From positions 3,525,388 through 3,589,387 of the forward strand of contig NZ_JACCFW010000001.1 of NCBI RefSeq assembly GCF_013410455.1: 64,000 bases of DNA, given 5' to 3'. A model generated the notes under the pieces. The model had not been told where the DNA came from. It saw nothing but the letters and a program-made list of their open reading frames with translations, and ran no database searches. This stretch comes from Allobranchiibius huperziae (GTDB lineage: Bacteria > Actinomycetota > Actinomycetes > Actinomycetales > Dermatophilaceae). The position numbers and the translations under genes were made by a program. Position 1 is the stretch's first letter. The number at the start of each line of letters is the position of its first letter. Positions 60,195 through 64,000 of this stretch are shown in pieces.

Positions 60195-60617
60195 TCAGCC
60201 CGCGAGCAACTCGTCCGTTCGCGGGTCGGGGGAGCCGTCGTAGTAGCGATCCAGCACCTGGGTGAAGAGCCGTTCAGCGGGATCGGCCCGCAGGAAGAGC
60301 GTCATCGACGACCGCAGCTTGACCCCGTCGATGCCGCCCAGGATCTGCACGGCGGAGCGGCCCCGCACACCGAGCAGCGCTTCGCAGCACTCCCGCAACC
60401 GCGGGCCGAGCACCGGGTGCTGCAGGTACGCGCGAGCCTCGGGCAGGCCCGATACGGCGTACCGCTGCGCCGTCGGGCTCATGCCCAGGCCGGCGATCTG
60501 GGGGAAGACGAACCACATCCAGTGGCTGCGCTTGTCGCCCGCGCGCAACTCGCGCAGGGCGGTGTCGTACGTGCCACCGTCCTGAGCCGTCACGAAGCGC
60601 TCCAGTTCGAAGCTCAT
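60195..60617 (-). CDS. DUF1810-family protein
   Basis: 140 residues. The conserved DUF1810 core is seen: LERFVTAQDG, LRAGDKRSHWMWFVFPQI and GLGMSPTAQRYAVSGLPEA. Family members are small cytoplasmic helical proteins of unknown function. It lies upstream (minus strand) of the palindrome and downstream of the methyltransferase gene. Confidence 0.9.
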   Translation of the reverse strand: MSFELERFVTAQDGGTYDTALRELRAGDKRSHWMWFVFPQIAGLGMSPTAQRYAVSGLPEARAYLQHPVLGPRLRECCEALLGVRGRSAVQILGGIDGVKLRSSMTLFLRADPAERLFTQVLDRYYDGSPDPRTDELLAG

Positions 60618-60749
60618 GCCCGACGTCCCGACAGCACGGACCGCCGTGAACCGAGCCGGTCCGAGCGCAGACCGCCGGCCCGTTTCGCCTCGCTCACCCG
60701 GCGAGGCTATCGACGGGCGAGGAGCCCGACAAGCAGTTCGACGTGCGAC

Positions 60750-61544
60750 TCAACGGACTCCCACGAGCACGCGGTCGTCGCCGTGCTGCCAGACCGTTCC
60801 GACCTCGGTGAAGCCGGCGTCGCGCAGGTAGCGGACGTGGTCGTCGAGGGACGGCAGGTCGGGCACGTCGTGCTCGATGGGACGCGCTCCTCGGGCGCCG
60901 ACGAGATCGGCGAGCTCGGGTGCGCGACCGACCGCATCCCACCAGGCGGCCCAGTCCTCGTTCTCGCCGGTGCCGACCCGACTGACCCGTGCGTCACGTA
61001 CGACGCGGGTGAGGTGCTGCAGCTGCGCGCGGCCGTCCGTCTCGAGGAGATGGTCGCCGTCCACCAGGACACCACCGGGCCGCAACAACCTGCCGGCGGT
61101 CGCGTAGACGGCAGCGAGCTGCGGGCCGGTGAGCCAGTGCAGAGCGGTGGTGCTCACGATCGCGTCGACACTGCCGTCCCGCAGATGCGCGGCTGCAGCC
61201 CACCCCTCGTCGCGCAGATCATGCTCGACCACGTGCAGACCCGCACGGTCGCCGTAGGCGCTCCGCGCCAGCCCGAGCAGGAGGGGGTCGGCGTCGACGG
61301 CGACCAGCCGGGCCTGCGGGATGCGGTCGAGCAGCCGCACCGACAGCGATCCGGGGCCCGCGCCGAGATCGACGACGACCGGCGAGGGAGCGTCGGCGAC
61401 GACGGCTGCGACGACGTCGCCGATCACCGCGAAGCGCTCGTCGCGGTCCGGGACGTAACGCTCCTGTTGCGCATCCCACCGCCGCAGCCATTCACGCGCA
61501 CGTTCCGGGGTCGGTCCGATCTGGTTACTGGTAAAGTCGTTCAT
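60750..61544 (-). CDS. Class I SAM-dependent methyltransferase
   Basis: 264 residues from ATG 61544. Motif I VVVDLGAGPGSLSVRLLD, motif II-like RLVAVDADPLLL, VDAIVSTTALHW and LLRPGGVLVDGDHL are standard Rossmann methyltransferase motifs. Its start is 24 bases from a divergently transcribed zinc-finger regulator-like gene, and AGTCA/TGACT repeats lie over that gap. Substrate unknown. Confidence 0.9.
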   Translation of the reverse strand: MNDFTSNQIGPTPERAREWLRRWDAQQERYVPDRDERFAVIGDVVAAVVADAPSPVVVDLGAGPGSLSVRLLDRIPQARLVAVDADPLLLGLARSAYGDRAGLHVVEHDLRDEGWAAAAHLRDGSVDAIVSTTALHWLTGPQLAAVYATAGRLLRPGGVLVDGDHLLETDGRAQLQHLTRVVRDARVSRVGTGENEDWAAWWDAVGRAPELADLVGARGARPIEHDVPDLPSLDDHVRYLRDAGFTEVGTVWQHGDDRVLVGVR

Positions 61545-61547
61545 GTC

Positions 61548-61586
61548 AGTCACGCTAGAGAGAAGGATGTGACTAGTCAAGTGACT
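61548..61586. promoter_or_regulatory. AGTCA/TGACT repeat cluster between methyltransferase and CGNR-type genes
   Basis: AGTCAC (61548-61553) faces GTGACT (61569-61574); TGACTAGTCA (61570-61579) is a perfect palindrome, and AGTCAAGTGACT follows at 61575-61586. Overlapping half-sites cover the GTG start of the plus-strand gene. Likely an operator for the zinc-finger protein next to it. Confidence 0.6.
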
Positions 61587-62153
61587 TTCGGCAGTCATGT
61601 CGACGGTGTCGTGGCGGTGGGGCGCGAACTCGTCAACGTCGCGACCCCCGGTGAACGGCAGGGCCGGTCGTACGACGTGCCCGGTCCTGCGCAGTTGCTG
61701 TCCGGGCTCGCCGACGCGGTCCGGCTCAGCGGGCGCGACGCGCGCGTGCCTGATGCCGGCGCGGTGGAGGCGTTCCTCGACCTCGCGCGGCGGGTGCGCC
61801 CGGTCTACGAGTTCGTCGAGGCCCGAGAGATGGATCAGGCCGCCGAGGTGACGAACGCGCTGCTCGATCGCTATGCGGCGCGTCCACGGCTCGAGTCGCA
61901 CGGTGGCCAGCCGTGGCATCTGCACTTCCACGGGGATCGCAGGGCGGACGCTTCCGGCTGGGGTGCGGCGGTGGCGATGGGGCTCGCGACCGTCCTCGGC
62001 AGCGAGTACGCAGACCGGCTGGGCGTCTGCGCCGCACCCGCCTGCGACCGGGTGTTCGTCGACGTCTCACGCAACGGGTTGCGCCGCTTCTGCTCCGAGG
62101 CGTGTCAGAGCCGCGTCAAGGCCGCCGCCCACCGCGCGAGGCAGCGCGCCTGA
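61569..62153 (+). CDS. ABATE/CGNR-type zinc-finger protein (probable stress regulator)
   Basis: 194 residues from GTG 61569 (GTG 61581 possible). The N-terminal region (VAVGRELVNVATPGERQ, then a helix-rich ABATE domain) precedes a C-terminal zinc finger: CAAPACDRVFVDVSRNG then FCSEACQSRVKAAAHR, with four Cys (Cys-x4-Cys and Cys-x3-Cys). The loop reads SRNG where the name-giving CGNR motif usually sits. Such proteins are putative DNA-binding stress sensors. It is divergent from the methyltransferase it may control. Confidence 0.8.
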   Translation: MTSQVTFGSHVDGVVAVGRELVNVATPGERQGRSYDVPGPAQLLSGLADAVRLSGRDARVPDAGAVEAFLDLARRVRPVYEFVEAREMDQAAEVTNALLDRYAARPRLESHGGQPWHLHFHGDRRADASGWGAAVAMGLATVLGSEYADRLGVCAAPACDRVFVDVSRNGLRRFCSEACQSRVKAAAHRARQRA

Positions 62154-62184
62154 CCCCGGCCCGACCGGCCGCCGCGACGTCGGT

Positions 62185-62919
62185 TCAGCCGAGGGCGGGA
62201 GCCAGGTCGGCGAGGCGGCGCGCCGCCGCTTCGAAGTCGGCGTCGTACGGCGTCCCGACCACGACGTGGTCGGCACCCATGGCGCGGTGCTGTGAGATCA
62301 CGTCGTTCAGCTCGCCCGGACCGGACTCGCCGACGGGCACGTACACGACCAGCAGGCGGTCGGCGCCGATCTGCTCGCGCGCCTGCGCCGTGAACTGCGG
62401 CGACTGGCCGGCGGGTAGGGCGCCGTCTGCCAGTTCGGCGGCCACTGCGGTCATCCGAGGGCCGTTAGCAGCCAGCAACATCGGGTAGTCGCGGTCGGTG
62501 AGCTGGTCCAGGTAGTGCCGCGCGGTCTGCAGCGGACTGCCGTACTCACGCCCGACGCTCGCGGCCTGCTGAGGCCATCCGACGCCCACTCCGAGCACGA
62601 ACCGACCCGGAAACGCCTGGGCGAGCTGGGTGGCGGCAGCATGAGCGGTCGGGGCGGGCCGCACCCAGGCGTTGGCGATGCAGGTGCCGACGACGGCGTC
62701 CGCGGTGGCGGCCAACCACAGCGCCGACCGCACCAGCGCGTCAGCGCCGACGATCTCGTTCGTCCAGATCGCGCGGTACCCGGATGCTTCGAGCCGCCGC
62801 ACGCCGGCGACCTGCTCGGCGATCGCGGGCGCCGACGCGCTCACCCCGATGCATGCGCCGACCGGGCCGAGCCTGGCACGCAGATCCCTGATGTCATCCG
62901 CTGTCGTCACGTGCCCCAC
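62185..62919 (-). CDS. LLM-class oxidoreductase, probably F420-dependent
   Basis: 244 residues; GTG 62910 is another possible start. RAIWTNEIVGADALV and VGTCIANAWVRPAP lie where luciferase-like barrels have EHH-type residues; RFVLGVGVGWPQQAA is the conserved glycine-rich region after strand 4, and GADHVVVGTPYDADFEAAAR is the C-terminal end. Shorter than the 280-350 residue norm. Cofactor preference is inferred from related actinobacterial proteins. Confidence 0.82.
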   Translation of the reverse strand: MGHVTTADDIRDLRARLGPVGACIGVSASAPAIAEQVAGVRRLEASGYRAIWTNEIVGADALVRSALWLAATADAVVGTCIANAWVRPAPTAHAAATQLAQAFPGRFVLGVGVGWPQQAASVGREYGSPLQTARHYLDQLTDRDYPMLLAANGPRMTAVAAELADGALPAGQSPQFTAQAREQIGADRLLVVYVPVGESGPGELNDVISQHRAMGADHVVVGTPYDADFEAAARRLADLAPALG

Positions 62920-62956
62920 CGTAATCCGGACGTCGCGACGGCGCCGGTCCGCACGA

Positions 62957-63349
62957 TCACGCGTCCAGGCGGGCGACCAGGGTGCGCGGCGCGGTCCGTC
63001 GGTACGACGCGTCGAGCAGCTCGCGCACCTCGTCCCAGTCCGGCTCCGCGCCGGCGAGGTCGAGGGCCAACCAACCGGACGGGCCGAGGTAGGCGGGCAC
63101 GTGCACGCGGTCGTCGTCCAGCAGCGCGGCCCGTTCGTCCGCGTCCGGCAGGAAGAGGAGCGCGTGGGCGAGCAGGGGCGACCCGTGGTCGCCCTTCACT
63201 GACCCGCCGTAGTAGGCGAAGACCTTGTTCGTGAAGAACGTCGGGCGGCCGTGCGCCACCTTCTCCTGCGCCTCCGGGAACGCCAGTGCCAGGCCGCGCA
63301 ACCGCCGCAGCAGGGGATCGTCGTCGTCGAACCTGATCGGGTGCGCCAT
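62957..63349 (-). CDS. MmcQ/YjbR-family protein
   Basis: 130 residues. LALAFPEAQEKVAHGRPTFF at the start and WLALDLAGAEPDWDEVRELL near the end are the CyaY-like fold signature of MmcQ/YjbR proteins, small cytoplasmic proteins proposed to bind DNA or act on small ligands. It is upstream of a DMT transporter gene end (stop 63390) on the same strand with 40 bases between. Confidence 0.9.
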   Translation of the reverse strand: MAHPIRFDDDDPLLRRLRGLALAFPEAQEKVAHGRPTFFTNKVFAYYGGSVKGDHGSPLLAHALLFLPDADERAALLDDDRVHVPAYLGPSGWLALDLAGAEPDWDEVRELLDASYRRTAPRTLVARLDA

Positions 63350-63389
63350 CGCGCCACGGTACGGCGCAGCACGACTGCGGACGAGCGTT

Positions 63390-64000
63390 TCAGTCGTGCC
63401 CGAGAGCGCCCGGTGTGGTGTCGGGCGCGGGCTCCACGGCCGCCAGGCGGGCGATGGCCACCGACATGAGCGCCAGCAGGATCACCAGCGCCGGGAACAC
63501 CCAGTACCCGGGACGCAAGGCCTCCTTGTAGACGACGACCCCGATGACGACGCTCGCCAGGGGGTCGACCACGGCGATCGTGGGCTGGCTGGCGACCAGC
63601 GGACCCGCCTGATAGGCGAGCTGGCACAGCAGGATCCCCGAGACGCCGACGACGACGACGGCGTACGGCGTCCAGCTGGTGAGCAGCGTCGGGATGCCGT
63701 GTTCGAACTTCTGCGTGCAGGTCTTCAGCAGAGCGGCGTTGATCGCGTAGAGGATCCCGACCGCGATGCCGAGCGAAGTGGTGCGCCATTGCATGGTGTG
63801 GGCTCGCCGCGCGATCACGACGCAGCTGGCGATGATCACGATCCCGATGGCCGCGGCGATCGACGCCGGGATCTGATCGACCGTCTCGAACTTGGCGTTG
63901 ACCGAGCTGATGCCGGAGACGAAGAGGAAGCCGATCAGCGTGGCGATGAGCAGCACCGCCCAGCGGATCTCCGCGCCGGGGATGGTGCGGGCCTCGACGT
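63390..64000 (-). CDS. DMT-superfamily transporter, C-terminal part (runs off the window)
   Basis: The reading frame is open to the window edge; no start codon can be fixed, and about 203 residues are seen. Hydrophobic helices of the EamA/DMT repeat: VLLIATLIGFLFVSG, IPASIAAAIGIVIIAS, TSLGIAVGILYAINAAL, YAVVVVGVSGILLCQLAYQ, AVVDPLASVVIGVVVYKEAL and a last helix FPALVILLALMSVAIARLA. VDPLASVVIGVVVYKE is the repeat-end motif of DMT permeases. Likely ten helices in full. Substrate unknown. Confidence 0.85.
   Translation of the reverse strand, partial: VEARTIPGAEIRWAVLLIATLIGFLFVSGISSVNAKFETVDQIPASIAAAIGIVIIASCVVIARRAHTMQWRTTSLGIAVGILYAINAALLKTCTQKFEHGIPTLLTSWTPYAVVVVGVSGILLCQLAYQAGPLVASQPTIAVVDPLASVVIGVVVYKEALRPGYWVFPALVILLALMSVAIARLAAVEPAPDTTPGALGHD

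Noticed and set aside
60195..62153. A longer form of the zinc-finger gene starting near 60180
   Set aside because: The extension overlaps the DUF1810 and methyltransferase genes on the other strand and has no homology; the GTG at 61569 is well placed.
1..64000. CRISPR arrays, tRNA or rRNA genes, insertion sequences, phage genes
   Set aside because: I found no regular spacer-repeat series, no cloverleaf candidates with conserved arms, and no transposase, integrase or phage structural motifs. A systematic tool search could still find short RNAs.

Overview
The window is about 70% GC. Its genes are tightly packed, with many 4-base ATGA/GTGA overlaps, GTG and TTG starts, and frequent regulator-plus-enzyme pairs. 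Together with LLM (F420/FMN type) oxidoreductases, a DinB/DUF664 protein, an acyl-ACP desaturase and a mycobacterial-type GabD, this points to an actinobacterium. A Micrococcales member (Dermacoccaceae- or Intrasporangiaceae-like) is my best inference. I see no rRNA, tRNA, insertion sequence, phage gene or CRISPR array. The window reads as ordinary chromosome rich in small metabolic and stress modules. Gene assignments rest on motif recognition in the translated sequence, not on database searches.

Layout. 0-5.3 kb: tail of an SDR, a cupin, a decayed VOC gene, a divergent MarR/hydrolase pair with a twin CTTATATAAG operator, CYTH and YCII proteins, a BAAT-type hydrolase whose start codon lies in a 20-bp perfect hairpin, a truncated P-loop gene and an LLM oxidoreductase. 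5.4-7.5 kb: a secreted ricin-FN3-FN3-sugar dehydrogenase. 7.7-13.8 kb: a redox module made of a Ser/Thr-rich exported protein, ApbE, a haem membrane protein, a NuoF-like subunit and a ferredoxin. It converges on a histidine kinase/response regulator pair and a second b-type cytochrome. 14-22 kb: a secreted glutaminase-domain protein behind a 33-bp palindrome, an M20 amidohydrolase, a TRIC channel, a desaturase, and a TetR/MMPL exporter pair with twin operators. 22-33 kb: an APC permease, an aldo-keto reductase, a VOC/MarR pair with twin operators, an MFS exporter, kbl-tdh threonine degradation, a Rieske/epimerase pair and a GNAT. 33-43 kb: an SDR/MarR operon, a cytoplasmic metal-receptor-like protein, a PCD-VOC fusion, a lipase, a DhaK-DhaL fusion, a cysteine dioxygenase behind a probable cysteine attenuator, DinB, Dps, and a PNPOx-like pair.

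43-53.6 kb is a divergent glycoconjugate cluster. One arm holds a 2H phosphoesterase and four glycosyltransferase-like genes. The other holds two glycosyltransferase-like genes, a WcbI-like protein, an unusual acyl-CoA dehydrogenase, a PIG-L/methyltransferase fusion and a third glycosyltransferase. Nearly all junctions overlap, so it probably makes one modified sugar product whose identity I cannot read from sequence. 53.6-64 kb: a ferredoxin reductase-like flavoprotein, a DUF3072 protein, a GabD-like dehydrogenase, an Old Yellow Enzyme, a VOC protein, a CaiB-type CoA transferase, DUF1810, a methyltransferase/zinc-finger regulator pair, a second LLM enzyme, a MmcQ/YjbR protein and the 3' part of a DMT transporter.

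The observations I consider most worth following are: the cysteine-codon leader with its 13-bp hairpin before the cysteine dioxygenase gene (38.65-38.84 kb); the ApbE redox module with no visible flavin acceptor; the glycoconjugate cluster; and the start-codon hairpin at 4.0 kb.
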